Origin: Cryptomeria japonica
Lineage: Eukaryota; Streptophyta; Pinopsida; Cupressales; Cupressaceae
Direction: 5' to 3'
Assembly: GCF_030272615.1 (NCBI RefSeq)
Contig: NC_081406.1
Location: forward strand, 232,554,396 to 232,618,395
Length of the DNA stretch: 64,000 nt
In this document: positions 22,859 through 33,479 of the stretch, piece by piece
Layout: each line of letters starts with the position of its first letter
Position numbering within the stretch: position 1 is the first letter of the stretch
Made by a program: the position numbers and the translations under genes
The notes under the pieces: model-generated
What the model was told of the DNA's origin: nothing
Database searches by the model: none
Seen by the model: the letters and a program-made list of their open reading frames with translations, nothing else

Positions 22859-24286
22859 GCTATCTATAAAGCTTAGGGGGAGCTTATTGTTAGATCTATC
22901 TCCGAACCCCCTATATGATGTGCGATATGTTAAATCTGCATACTTTGATGCATTGTGATGTTGAGAAGTGATTTTATGATCAAAATAGTAGGTTTTATGT
23001 GATATGAGAACTAGTAGTGAGTATTAGCGTTGAATGGTGATTAGGGTAAGTTCAACTGGGTATAGCATTTAATGCGGTTTGTAAAAGGTAAGTAAAAGGA
23101 AGTTTTTTGCAATCTTATTTTTTACCTTGCATATTGGAGAACACTTGGAGAGAGATAGAAACAAAGAAAGAGCTTGTTTTTACTACATTGGTGAATATTG
23201 ACAACGAATTGAAGAGATTTATGGAGAAGTGAATTGGCAAAGTGTATTCAGACTGGAAAGCACAAAAACCCTAGCTATGGAGGTGGTGAAAGGTATTTAT
23301 CTAGAATCTGAATCTGTGTTTGATATCTTACAATGGATACTCCACATTTTGTAGAAGTTACTGAAAGGTCACAACCAAAATTCAAGAGGCATCTACACAA
23401 GTCAATTGAAACCAATCATGTTGGAGCCCTATCCAGTGTGCTGTATGGAGTGTTGCATGTGGAAGATGTCTGATCCTACATTCATTGTAATTTGGAAGAT
23501 TTAGGTACCATTGCAATCTATAATCAATTTTGAACACTATGTGACAAACAACGTGTATTTAAAGATCAATACCAGAGGGTTGTTGACAAGGGTTTTCACA
23601 ATGTGCTGAACTTTCTTGATGAATTCGAAGAAGATCATATCTGGTATGTCTTGAGCAGGATACATGACCACTTTATATGGCTTGATCAACAACATAAGAT
23701 AACAAAGGAAGTAATTCATGTTGTCACCAGATTGTCTGCCACTAGTGTAGTTCCTGTACTTAGCTCAATCCCAAAGGATGATGTAACTAAACTGACAAAG
23801 TCTAAATGGGATGGTTGAGAAATGACAATAAATGAAATTCAGGACTCTAAAGTTAAATATTTATCTATGGTGATAAGATACAGGGTTTATATTTTTAGTA
23901 GAACAAATAGTGTTCCCACAACTGCAATTCACACAGCTTATCGGATGATAAAAGATAATGTAGACTATAATTTTTTTGAAGCCCTGATAACCTTGTTGAT
24001 ATTTAATCTAGAATCCATTAAGAAGGATAAAAGGAAGAAATTTAAATTTGGGCAGTTGATCATAGATTTATTCTTCTACTTTTAGAACTCCTTTCCTGGT
24101 ATTGGTGATATACAATGGATAGAAGGTACACCAACAATGTTACAAATGAAGAACAATATCAAGATGACCGGTAATTAATTTGATAAGGTCATGTGGGGAT
24201 ACTTTAAATATTTTCAGAAGAAAATGCATAAAAGAGAGAGGATACCAGAATAGGTTGTTAAAAGGTATGAGGATACTATCTGTTTC

Positions 24287-25076
24287 ATGGTAGATACTGA
24301 CACTTGTCAGATGGAGGCAACTAACCCTAGGACATCATTGGTGAGGTTGATGGGTTATGAATTTGAAGCAGATCTTTTGATTGCCTATCCTAATCATTTG
24401 TTAGCATAATCGGTAGATTCCAATGCTACACGGTTAGGGACTTATAAGGAGAAATCACTATAAGTTTATTTTGAGCTTACCAAACCGGTCATTGCTAAGA
24501 AGGTAAGAAAAGAAGTGGAACAATTTGTTGTTTCACAAGGATTCACTAAAGAGGCGATTGCAGAGGCTACAACAATGTTTGAAGAAAAGAAGGCTACTGA
24601 ATCCTCTAGTGCCCCAGTCGATACCAGTACCGGTAGACAGACAAGAAGCGCAATTACAAAGGATATACTTACACTTGTCCGATGGTAGATACTAACACTT
24701 GTCAGATGGAGGCAGCTGACCCTAGGACATCATGGGTGATGTCGACGGGTTATGAAGTTGAAGCAGATCTTCTGATTGCCTATGCTGATCATTTGTTAGC
24801 ACAATTGGTAGATTCTAATGCTACACAGTTTGGGACTTATAAGGAGAAATCACTAGAAGTTCATTCAGAGCTTGCCAAACCGGTCATTGCTAAGAAGGTA
24901 AGAAAAGAAGTGGAACAATTTTTTGTTTCACAAGGATTCTCTAAAGAGGCGATTGTAGAGGCTAGAGCAATGTTTGAAGTGAAGAAGGCTGTTGAATCCT
25001 CTAGTGCGCTAGCCGATACCAGTACTGGTAGACAGACAAGAAGCACAGTTGCAAACGAGAAACCTTATAAGATTCA
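24287..25076 (+). repeat. 395-bp tandem duplication within B ORF2
   Basis: The segment starting ATGGTAGATACT at 24287 recurs at 24682. Both copies encode ACTTGTCAGATGGAGGC, AAACCGGTCATTGC and a GACAGACAAGAAGC end. The copies are clearly diverged, and the second has fewer stops and stays open for 171 codons (24682-25197). Confidence 0.75.
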
Positions 25077-25703
25077 ATTCAAAAGAAAGGGGAAAGAAGT
25101 CAAGCCCACTGCACCTAAGGCATCAGTAGTGACTGGTAAGAGGAAAAAGGAAAGAGATAAGAAAGCTACAGAAAGAAGATACATAGTCCAAATGTGAAAA
25201 GAAAGCATTAAGAGCTAGTGGTAAAATGTCAAAGGTTGTTGGAGCATCTACTGTCAAATCCGTTAAGAAACTGGTAACTAAACTTACACATTTTTTAAAG
25301 GATGTTAATGTAGATTAAGGAATATGGTATTCTTGTTGGATTGAATAAACTATATGATAAGTTTAGTGAGGATGAGAAAAGACAGTTAGAGGATGCAACT
25401 GTTTTAATGATGAATAAGTTCAGTAAATCCCTAATTGAGTTATAAGAGAAAATTCCAAATTCTTTATATAGTAAATTAGAAGCAAGATGACAGGCAACAA
25501 TAAAACAAGACAAGGAAATAATTGAATTTGTTCTTGTAAGTTTACAACCAGAAGCCTCAAAGGAGGAGTTGCAAATTATTCTTTTGAATTCAAAATCATG
25601 TTTCAAATCAAAGAAAAGGCTTACAAGACTGCTTGTTGGAGAATCCCAGTCGATACAAGATGATATTGTTGAGATTTTGAAGAAATATTTGGGATTGATT
25701 CCT

Positions 25704-26057
25704 GAAGAAGAAGAAGAAGAAGAAGAAGAAGAAGAAGAAGAAGAAGAAGAAGAAGAAGAAGAAGAAGAAGAAGAAGAAGAAGAAGAAGAAGAAGAAGAAG
25801 AAGAAGAAGAAGAAGAAGAAGAAGAAGAAGAAGAAGAAGAAGAAGAAGAAGAAGAAGAAGAAGAAGAAGAAGAAGAAGAAGAAGAAGAAGAAGAAGAAGA
25901 AGAAGAAGAAGAAGAAGAAGAAGAAGAAGAAGAAGAAGAAGAAGAAGAAGAAGAAGAAGAAGAAGAAGAAGAAGAAGAAGAAGAAGAAGAAGAAGAAGAA
26001 GAAGAAGAAGAAGAAGAAGAAGAAGAAGAAGAAGAAGAAGAAGAAGAAGAAGAAGAA
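25704..26057 (+). repeat. (GAA)118 microsatellite, in frame as poly-Glu
   Basis: The sequence is 354 bp of pure GAA without a visible interruption, from CCT-GAA at 25704 to GAA-GAT at 26055-26060. It is in frame with the flanking ORF2 sequence (IPE before, DIIPNK after) and would encode 118 consecutive glutamates. The homologous part of D is only moderately acidic, so this is a local expansion in this copy. Confidence 0.95.
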
Positions 26058-26060
26058 GAT

Positions 26061-26280
26061 ATTATTCCTAATAAAGAGAATGTATTACCGAGAGATACAA
26101 CAACTGGTATATGTGAAGAGAATAAAGAAGAAAAAAAGAAAGATGAAGAAATGACAGATCGATCGGTGAAGTTATTCCTAATAAAGAGAATGTATTACCG
26201 AGAGATACAACAACTGGTATATGTGAAGAGAATAAAGAAGAAAAAAAGAAAGATGAAGAAATGACAGATCGATCGGTGAA
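26061..26280 (+). repeat. 110-bp direct duplication
   Basis: The segment TTATTCCTAATAAAGAG through ATCGATCGGTGAA occurs twice, at about 26061-26170 and 26171-26280, almost identically. Because 110 is not a multiple of three it shifts the ORF2 frame. It lies directly downstream of the GAA run. Confidence 0.9.
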
Positions 26281-27397
26281 TGAGCAAACAAAAAATGTAT
26301 AGCCTACTGAGAAACTAGACAAGACTATAACAAAAGAGCCACCTATGAACACACAAACAAATGATGTGTAGACCACTCCACCACCAATAAAGGGATGAAA
26401 AGGAAAAGGAGAAGACTGAAGAGAAAGAAGAAGAAAAGAAGGAAAAAGAAAAGGTAAAATCAGAGGTACATGAGCAAAAAGTGACACCCCGATCACTCTC
26501 ATCTAACAAAATTATTGATGATGATGAGGAGGATGACACTCTTAGCATACAAGGATGGATAAACATGGATGTGCTAAGTCCAATTGAGCTAATGGAGATT
26601 GCATCTGCCATGCAATTTAGAGCACAAAAGAAAATAATGAAGGCTAAGAGAAAAGAAGCCCAAACTATTCAAAGTGTTGTTGAAATTTTGTCCAACATAT
26701 TACTAGAGACTAATATAGATAGTCTTCCTACACTGATTGAAAAACTGGAGCAACTTGTCACACTAGCTGGTGAACAGATGAAAAGTTTTGAAGATGCAAC
26801 TTATCTTAATGTGGAAAAGGAATACAAAAAGAAGAGAATAGAGTAGTTGATAATGATATTGATAATGATAAGGTAGCTCTAACAGTTAATAAAGACCTTA
26901 TTAAAGATGAACTGTTACATGAAGGTAAAATCCTTTCCACCATTGCAAATTTTTCATTATTTTGTGATGATTTGGTGAAGAAGAAGCATGAAGCAGAACA
27001 AGAATTGAAAATTTTGAGTGAATCGTTTAGCCCCCTAAATGATTCAGCTATACATTTTGGTAGATCGGTAATGGAGCTACAACATAAGTTAAAAGATTAT
27101 GAAGGAGAACAAGTTAAAAAGATGTAGTCCCTACATGAATTACACACTTTTGATACCTAAGATAGAGATCTTGTAGAGAGGTTATAAAGAGACTGAAGCT
27201 ATATTAGCTACACCTAAGATGAGTACTATTGATTCCATGGAGGAGCTGGCTTATTAGATCTGAACACATGTTGAGACTACCAACACTCTTTTGGAGACTT
27301 GGCCCAATGACTTGAAGTAGTTAAATTTACATTTCACAGATGCTTTTTCTAAGATGTCATCATAAAAACATTTTGAACTTTAATATCTATATATGGT

Positions 27398-29059
27398 TGT
27401 GGGAAAAAGTGAGACTAGGTATGAAAACCCTAATCCCACTCTCATACACACTCATAGAATACGAAAGAGCCTAGGGAGGTAACACACATCGACTACTTCT
27501 TATGAGAAAGAGAGAGTTGTAGATCACCTCTTGGGTTTTCTATTCCTTTGTTGTAAATGAGAGAGAGGAATGATGCAAAATGCAAGCTAACCTAGAAAGC
27601 AAATAAGCAAGCAAATCCTAATATGAGAATGCAGATCAAAGAACAACCGATAAAGTAGTACAAAATATAGATCGGAAGGGAAAATCAAAGGTGCACCTAT
27701 GTCTGAAATCTGAGCAGAAATGTCTAGGAGCAAGGTGCCAGGCCACTGTCTTGACTTTGCAATTCTGGAACTAAAACTGACAGGAAGGATTCTAGAGCCT
27801 GCAAAGTGTTGTTCTACCAAGTCTTGCTATTAGAGGGCAGGACCATGGTGCCATGCCACTATCCTAGGAAGAACCAGGGTGCCATGCCCCTATCCGTAGG
27901 GTTTTTGCCAAGATATGCAACCCAGAACTATCCCTGTGTGCTCTTTCAGTCCTGAAACTTCCAGCGATGCTTGGATCTAAACCTATACTTGAAGTTGAAA
28001 AAGAGGGTTTTGGGTGGCTATATAGAGTTTTTCCTTAGTCAAACCCCCATGTTGGTGATTTACACCTTGATGAATAGCCGATAATGTACTAAAAATGTGT
28101 GTGGAAGAACTTTGTGTGCATGCAAGATCCTAAGAATGAAAGTAAATAACCTAGAGCAACCCTAAAGAGTAAACCCTAATTGCTTATAATTGAGAAAGTA
28201 AATGCTCTAAATCCACAATGCAAAGTGATCTAAAGAATGAATGTGAATCAAAATGAAGCTTATGCAAAGACATGAAAATAACATGAAATCATACCCAACC
28301 CCAAGGGAGAGGTACAAGCCAATCGCCAGTCGGTGATCTCCTATTGTTCTTCTACATCTTCTAAAGCCCCAAATTGATAAAATGATGCTTGATGAATGTT
28401 TGATGGATGAATGTTGAATTTTGTTGAAAACTTCAAAGATCTACTCTTTGGCTGCAAAGAAGGCTCTTATGCTCCAAAAACATGTTCTTAGATTCTTAGA
28501 AACCGACCCCTTCAAATGAAGAAAGAGAGCTCTTAAGTATGAAACCCTAGATCTTAATTTTATGTTTAGGAAAACCTAGGATTTGAATTTCCCTCTGATA
28601 TTTTGGGGTCAAGCATTATTATATCATAGGATTGTGCTCCCTAAATTTTGGGGAAAAAGTCGCAGACCATGTGCATTCCCGCCATGGTCCGACCAACTTT
28701 TCACCAAATTTTCAGGGCCGTTAGATATGATGATATTAGAGCACATCCCAAAGTTACAACTAATTTCGAGATGTTTTGATATGTGAAATCAGGCCTAAAC
28801 GGTCAAAATAAGACATAATTAGGTTTTATGATTAAATGATTCATTGGAGGAATAAGATAAAAAGGGGCACACTTAGGGTAAAAAGCCCAACTTTATAATA
28901 TGTAAAGTGATGAAACATGACCTTAGATTTAATTAAATTAATTAATTAAATGCTTAAAAGGGAATTGGAAATGCAAGATGCAAGACACACTAAGGTGGGT
29001 GCTAACCTAAGTGTTAAATTATACCACCCTAGCAAGAGTAGACAATTTACGACACTACA
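27398..29059 (-). repeat. Solo Gypsy-type LTR in element B
   Basis: This is a 1,662-bp insertion bounded by TG and CA ends with TSD ATGGT (27393-27397 and 29060-29064). On the minus strand it starts TGTAGTGTCGTAAATTG and ends CTTTTTCCCACA, and has AT-rich inverted repeats near its start (about 28925-28950). A TATATAG motif at 28018-28024 reads as TATA on the minus strand. There is no internal region, PBS or second LTR. It resembles the other Gypsy LTRs here in layout but not in detail. Confidence 0.8.
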
Positions 29060-29130
29060 ATGGTAATGCAAAGTTTGATGTATATTGCATTTATCTTTCA
29101 TGTATTTGCTTACCTATGTCATTGCTATCA

Positions 29131-29220
29131 AAGGGGAAGTAGTAGTATGAAAATTTTGTAAAGGGTAGTTTTATACATATTTGTAAATTTTTGTAATAGC
29201 ATGCAATTTCTAACGGGGAG
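29131..29220 (+). promoter_or_regulatory. Upstream purine boxes of element B
   Basis: ATCAAAGGGGAAGTAGTAG (29128-29146) and AACGGGGAG (29212-29220) correspond to the first two of the three purine boxes before the 3' LTR of D and A1. The third (the PPT) was moved to 31606 by the TRIM-like insertion. Confidence 0.5.
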
Positions 29221-29253
29221 TTCATGATATATATTTGAGTTTTGAGTCATAAT

Positions 29254-29569
29254 TATTGGCGTTGAGGAAAAATCAACTCTACAGCTCCCAAAAATCACCT
29301 ACATGCAAACCTATCACAGAAGGAGAGAAGCAAGCAAACTATGGAGGCCAAAATTCAGAGATCCAAAAAAGAGGAGTCATATTGATTGTGCAACAAGAAT
29401 GCAATTCAATAATTACAATTTATTATGGAAAATACAAAGAGAGAATCCTTATAAGAGGATACTCAAAACCCTAAAGAATTATAAGATTTCTAACTTTATC
29501 TTAAGCATAGAGTATAATAGACTAATAATTAAATAAATAATTATTAGCTAATAAAAGATAACTCCAACA
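29254..29569 (-). repeat. 3' LTR of TRIM-like element
   Basis: The plus strand reads TATTGGCGTTGAGG to AACTCCAACA. Its 5' end on the minus strand (TGTTGGAGTTATC) directly follows the PPT. It lacks a short AAACCCTAAAGG-type insertion found in the other LTR. Confidence 0.85.
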
Positions 29570-31197
29570 CCCCCCCTTAAGATGAACTTAGGGAGTAGCT
29601 AAAAAACAACTAAGAACTAAAAAAAACATGTAAAAAATGCAGGAAAGCAACAATAGGTCATGATAACTAGGCCTGGTGAGGTACCCAAGTACATTAAAAT
29701 CTTTGTAAAGTGGAGAAAAAGGATAAAACCATGTGGGAACAAAACTCCTCTCCAAGAAGAGATGAAGGCTCAAGTGAAGGACTAAGAAGCCCCCAAACAA
29801 GAGTGTTCCAAAAGATAGGAACAAAAAGAAGAGAATGAAGAACACCACTGAAGCATGAAATAGCTGCAAACACTATCGAAGAGTAACTGCTGATCTGAAG
29901 AACCTCCACTGAAATAGAACATGACCAGGTAGAGAAGACTATAATTTGCATGAGTACCCTCAAATGATACTACTCGAATCAGATGGCAAACAAAGGCAAA
30001 CAACTGAATTCGAAGATACAGATCGCATGAAACACCAAAGCCTGAAGAGCTGATCAATCAAACCAAGGAAGCATTATAACCAACAGGACAAACCTCCCCA
30101 TAATGCTGAAAAGGGAGAGGGACAAGTACATTGAAAAGAATGGTCAACAAGAATTGCATGATGAAGAACTAGGAACATCGAAGGTGCAGAGAAAGTACAT
30201 AGTGTCATGGAAGAAACACTCACTTGACACACATCATGAGGCTAATGTCGTGGAAGGAACACTCACTTGACAAAGGTAGATGGAAAACAAAAGGCAAACA
30301 TCAACCCCCCCATGACACTTTATAAGTAGTGCATGTACAATAAGGCACAAGATATGCAAGATCCCAAGTATACAATGCACGATGACACTTTATCTTAGTG
30401 TGTTTGCATAAATAAAATGCTACAATGATAAGAAGAGAAAGAAGACTAGAAATATAGAAATAACAACCAAAGACGAGACATCCTACTCAAAGAAAGAGAT
30501 CCTAGGACCTGAAACATCCAAGATATTCACCAGAGTGCTGAAAAACAAAAAAATGAATAAAATATACCTGGAGCAGAATCTAGAAAGAAAACTCATATGA
30601 ATGGAAAGAATATAGAACAAGCTTTCCAACAATATAAAGTTTTTGAAAAATGGAGTTCTGATGCTCAAGTGATGTGTCCAGGAGTGCAAAAAAGAACCTC
30701 TGACTTTGAAAGAAAAAAATACCATGAAAAAAGAAAAATAAAAAGTTCAAACCTCTTTATCTGGACAGAGCTCGAAAAGAGCTTTCTGACGATATAAGTT
30801 TTTAAAAAAAGCACCTCCGTATGACCAAGTTACGGCCAAAAGAAAAAAAAACCTTTCTTGTAGGGCATAAAGAGGGTTAAAAAAAAAAAAAAATGGACAA
30901 TTTTTTTGATGCATTTGCAAGTACAACGATACAGATTTGTTTTCTTCGAAAAATGTGCCAATAAAAAATCATGTCCCAGATGCCCCTATCACTGAAGATA
31001 GGCAAATTATATATCAAAATTTATGTAATTGGCCTTCTGAATCCAACTGTGAGGTCCTTTTGGCACCAAAATATACCAAAAAATTTGCTACCCCTAGAAA
31101 TGGAAAACAAAACAACTGCACAAACCTCTGAATACACAGATCTGAAGAACAAGGCCCAAAATCTCTCATGAAGAGAATAGGGGCATGCAGATCTGGA

Positions 31198-31209
31198 GCT
31201 CTGATACCA
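31198..31209 (-). other. iMet PBS of TRIM-like element
   Basis: TGGTATCAGAGC on the minus strand touches the 5' LTR end with no spacer. It is a perfect 12-nt match to the usual initiator tRNA-Met PBS. Confidence 0.85.
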
Positions 31210-31540
31210 TATTGGAGTTGAGGGAAAATCAACTCTATAGCTCCCAAAGATCACCTACATGCAAACTTGTCACAAAAAGAGAGAAGCAAAATAGCTATGG
31301 AGGCCAGAATTTAGAGATCCAGAAAAGACGAGTCATATTGATTGTGCAACAAGAATGCAATTCAATAATTACAGTTTGTTATGAAAAATACAAAGAGAGA
31401 ATCCTTATAAGAGGATACTCAAAACCCTAAAGGTGAAAACCCTAAAGAATTATAAGATTCCTAAGTTTAGCTTAAGCATAGAGTATAATAGACTAATAAT
31501 TAAATAAATAATTATTAGCTAATAAAAGATAACTCCAACA
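31210..31540 (-). repeat. 5' LTR of TRIM-like element
   Basis: This 331-bp LTR ends CAACTCCAATA on the minus strand, next to the PBS, and starts TGTTGGAGTTATC next to the TSD ATAAT. A duplicated AAAACCCTAAAG adds about 15 bp relative to the 3' LTR. Confidence 0.85.
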
Positions 31541-31605
31541 ATAATTTTGTAATGTGACACTTAGACAATTTTTGTTTTGTTTTCCTAAGTGTTGTCATCA
31601 ATGCC

Positions 31606-31617
31606 AAAGGGGGAGAT
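31606..31617 (+). other. PPT of element B
   Basis: AAAGGGGGAGAT directly precedes the 3' LTR and follows GTCATCAATGCC, the same context as the PPT of A1 and D. Confidence 0.8.
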
Positions 31618-32774
31618 TGTGGCTTGATGATGATGATGTAGGTTGTAATAGGATGAATGATGACTTGTTTTATGTTGTCATTGATGGCAACTATGTTTTG
31701 ACAGTCATCTAAGGCTTTCAGGCCAACCGGTAAAAGCATAACTGGTAGAGGAGACAATTTAACAATGAAACGGAAAATAGGACTTGAACCGGTAAACAAG
31801 GAACAATATTACATTCAGGCAACTGGTACAGGTGGTCGATGAAGAGTTAGTTGATGTGGTTCCAATGGAGTGTTGGAGATAGGTACTTGCAGACATATCC
31901 CACACCACATTGGAAGATTCAATAGAATGAGTGAGTTATAATATACATAGCAATCAATCTTGAAAAACTATTAACCAGTAGAGAAAAATGATATAAATCG
32001 GTTAACTGGTAGTGTATGTTCTATTTTTGGGTTGTTATGTTGGTGGCCGATATAGGAAAAACTTGTAGTGCAAGATTGACTAAATTCGGAAATTGTTCCA
32101 AGGTTGTTAGCTGACTAAGTTGAGATGTTTATAAAAAGTGTGATGAGTTATGAGATGACGTATGAGATCATAAGCATAGATTGAGAGTTTGATTGTACAG
32201 TTGAAGGTGAAGCATTGTATTGATGTATTGTTGAAGTATTTTACAGAACTAAAGAAGATCTTATCGGACACAAAGGTGCTATATGTAGATCATCTAGTTG
32301 TTGTTCCCTAATAGTTGCAGCAATCAAAATCCCTTAACCGGGTAGGTCCTAACATGCCTGATTGTATAAATCCCTTAACCAGGTAGCTCAACAAATTGAG
32401 TCTAAATCCTGCATCGAGGTTACTCCTAATAGAGTAAAGCTTCTAACAAAGCTAAGTTGTAAATCCCCTCACTGGGTGACTCTAATAGGGTTTTCTCTTA
32501 ACCAGGCATGTTTGTAAGACCTTAACTGTTCAAAGATTTCTATTCTATAGATAGTGAATCTTGTGGGTACTAATTCCCACCGTGGCTTTTTCCATTTGGG
32601 TTTCCACGTGAAAATCATTGTGCTATGGTGTGCATGTCTTATTTGATGTTAGCTTATGTAGTTATCATTCTTGCATGCCTATTGATTTTAAAGTTGATTA
32701 AAGTGGTGATCAGATTTATATTGGTTTTGCTTGCACTGATTCACCCCCCCTCTTAGTGCCTTATAAGTTTATCA
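31618..32774 (+). repeat. 3' LTR of element B
   Basis: It starts TGTGGCTTGATGATGATG after the PPT and ends AAGTTTATCA. Near the end, GCACTGA (32733-32739) pairs with TTAGTGC (32753-32759) around a C-rich loop. It is followed by AAATA, the decayed TSD. Confidence 0.85.
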
Positions 32775-33298
32775 AAATAAATTGGACACAAACTAGAAAC
32801 ATCCACAAGCATCATTAATTACCACAACAACAATCACAATGTTACCACTTAGTAGAATCTCCATCACCATTATATCAAACTTCAAGAACACTAATTGAAT
32901 TGACTATCAAATTGAAAGATTCACTTGCGAACCTCCAAATCATGAACCATCTGAATTGAGGATACACCAAAATGTACCAAACACTCTATTAAATCCACGA
33001 ATCAAGATACTACAATGCAGAGAAAAATGTAGAACATTAATCAACACTAAACAACTGAAAAACCAATCACAATACCGGATCTCATAACTCAATCAAATCA
33101 CCATACAAACCACAAAAACTTCAGCTGAATCAACTAGAGATACTTACCTCAAAAACCTTTAATCCACAACAACTCATCTACAACACACTGGCCAAACCAA
33201 CTTACTTAATCTGACTGCAACACTAAAACACATAGAGGAATATGTTAACAACAATGACAACACATCACTCAAATACATATTTGCACATTATCCCAATA
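32775..33298 (-). repeat. Solo LTR G, right part
   Basis: This is the other half of the LTR split by element B. It starts with AAATA, matching the AAACA before B in four of five bases (B's decayed TSD). On the minus strand the LTR begins TATTGGGATAATG, apparently TG changed to TA, and shortly has the GTTGTCATTG block typical of these LTRs. It ends at 33298, followed by the TSD GTTGT. Confidence 0.55.
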
Positions 33299-33303
33299 GT
33301 TGT

Positions 33304-33479
33304 AACTACTCCCTCCCCACTTTCCTATATAAGAAAACTCATTTATACATTGTAACATATCAAATAATTATCTTTCATATCATTTCAATCTCCATAATTC
33401 ATTCTCTTGTGGTTTCTTGTTTCTTGGTTGATCTTGTGAAGTGTGTGCAACTTCACATGGATTCTTAATCTTACCAACA
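33304..33479 (+). repeat. Old Copia-type LTR H, right fragment
   Basis: This continues 7203-7337 after removal of solo LTR G. CTATATAAG at 33333-33341 is a good TATA box. The end ACCAACA is followed by CGATATCAAGC (33480-33490), which could be a badly decayed iMet PBS. I am not certain that this is one LTR. Confidence 0.35.

Larger units (their letters stand above)
19668..23587. repeat. 3.9-kb tandem duplication, copy 2
   Basis: This is a head-to-tail repeat of 15749-19667. Its left edge joins B ORF2 sequence (ending TTGTTGAT) directly to the inside of A1 gag, a junction that neither element could make by transposition. Its right edge continues into the rest of B ORF2 (AAGGGTTTTCAC). True duplication and an uncollapsed-haplotype assembly error both fit. 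Confidence 0.9.
23333..27370 (+). pseudogene. ORF2 of element B
   Basis: The frame starts MDTPHFVEVTERSQPKF at 23333. Recognisable D-like blocks are YIHCNLEDLG, YVLSRIHDHFIWLDQQHKITKEV (23648-23720) and KYLSMVIRYRVYIFSRTNS with IHTAYRMI (23850-23960). A basic, serine-rich part follows. It then contains an internal 395-bp duplication, a run of 118 GAA codons and a 110-bp duplication before a helical C-terminus (NMDVLSPIELMEIASAMQ, 26560). Numerous stops and frameshifts show it is dead. There is no pol motif and the function is unknown. Confidence 0.6.
29254..31540 (-). mobile_element. TRIM-like non-autonomous LTR element
   Basis: A complete 2,287-bp minus-strand element with TSD ATAAT (29249-29253 and 31541-31545). 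LTRs are 29254-29569 (316 bp) and 31210-31540 (331 bp). An exact iMet PBS adjoins the 5' LTR and a PPT (TTAAGGGGGGG on the minus strand) adjoins the 3' LTR. The 1.64-kb interior has no coherent ORF; short hydrophobic ORFs there look like chance. It contains two diverged copies of a segment with GAGCTTTC-GATATAAG-TTTTT (about 30613-30675 and 30770-30837). It is larger than classic TRIMs but has the same plan. Confidence 0.85.
8161..32774 (+). mobile_element. Element B: Sirevirus-like, pol-less, heavily nested
   Basis: A plus-strand LTR retrotransposon whose own sequence is interrupted by A1, by two further insertions and by a tandem duplication. It has a 5' LTR (8161-9331), PBS (9334), Gag with four decayed knuckles, ORF2, purine boxes (29131, 29213, 31606) and a 3' LTR (31618-32774). 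TSD is AAACA/AAATA. I found no protease, integrase, RT or RNase H motif anywhere between the LTRs. Many in-frame stops show it is dead and older than A1 and D. Confidence 0.8.

Noticed and set aside
24682-25197. Open 171-codon ORF as an independent gene
   Set aside because: It is the less damaged second copy of a duplicated part of B ORF2 and has no start signal of its own.
26068-26611. Serine/phenylalanine-rich minus-strand ORFs
   Set aside because: They are shadows of the acidic, GAA-rich ORF2 sequence on the plus strand; the apparent hydrophobicity comes from TTC/TCT codons.
29588-30057. Hydrophobic minus-strand ORFs inside the TRIM-like element
   Set aside because: They are short, overlapping and without domain similarity. 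They are in sense orientation, but nothing suggests a Gag or other retroelement protein.
31198-31209. tRNA-Met-like sequence as a tRNA gene
   Set aside because: Only 12 nt match, always adjoining an LTR end. These are primer-binding sites, not tRNA genes.
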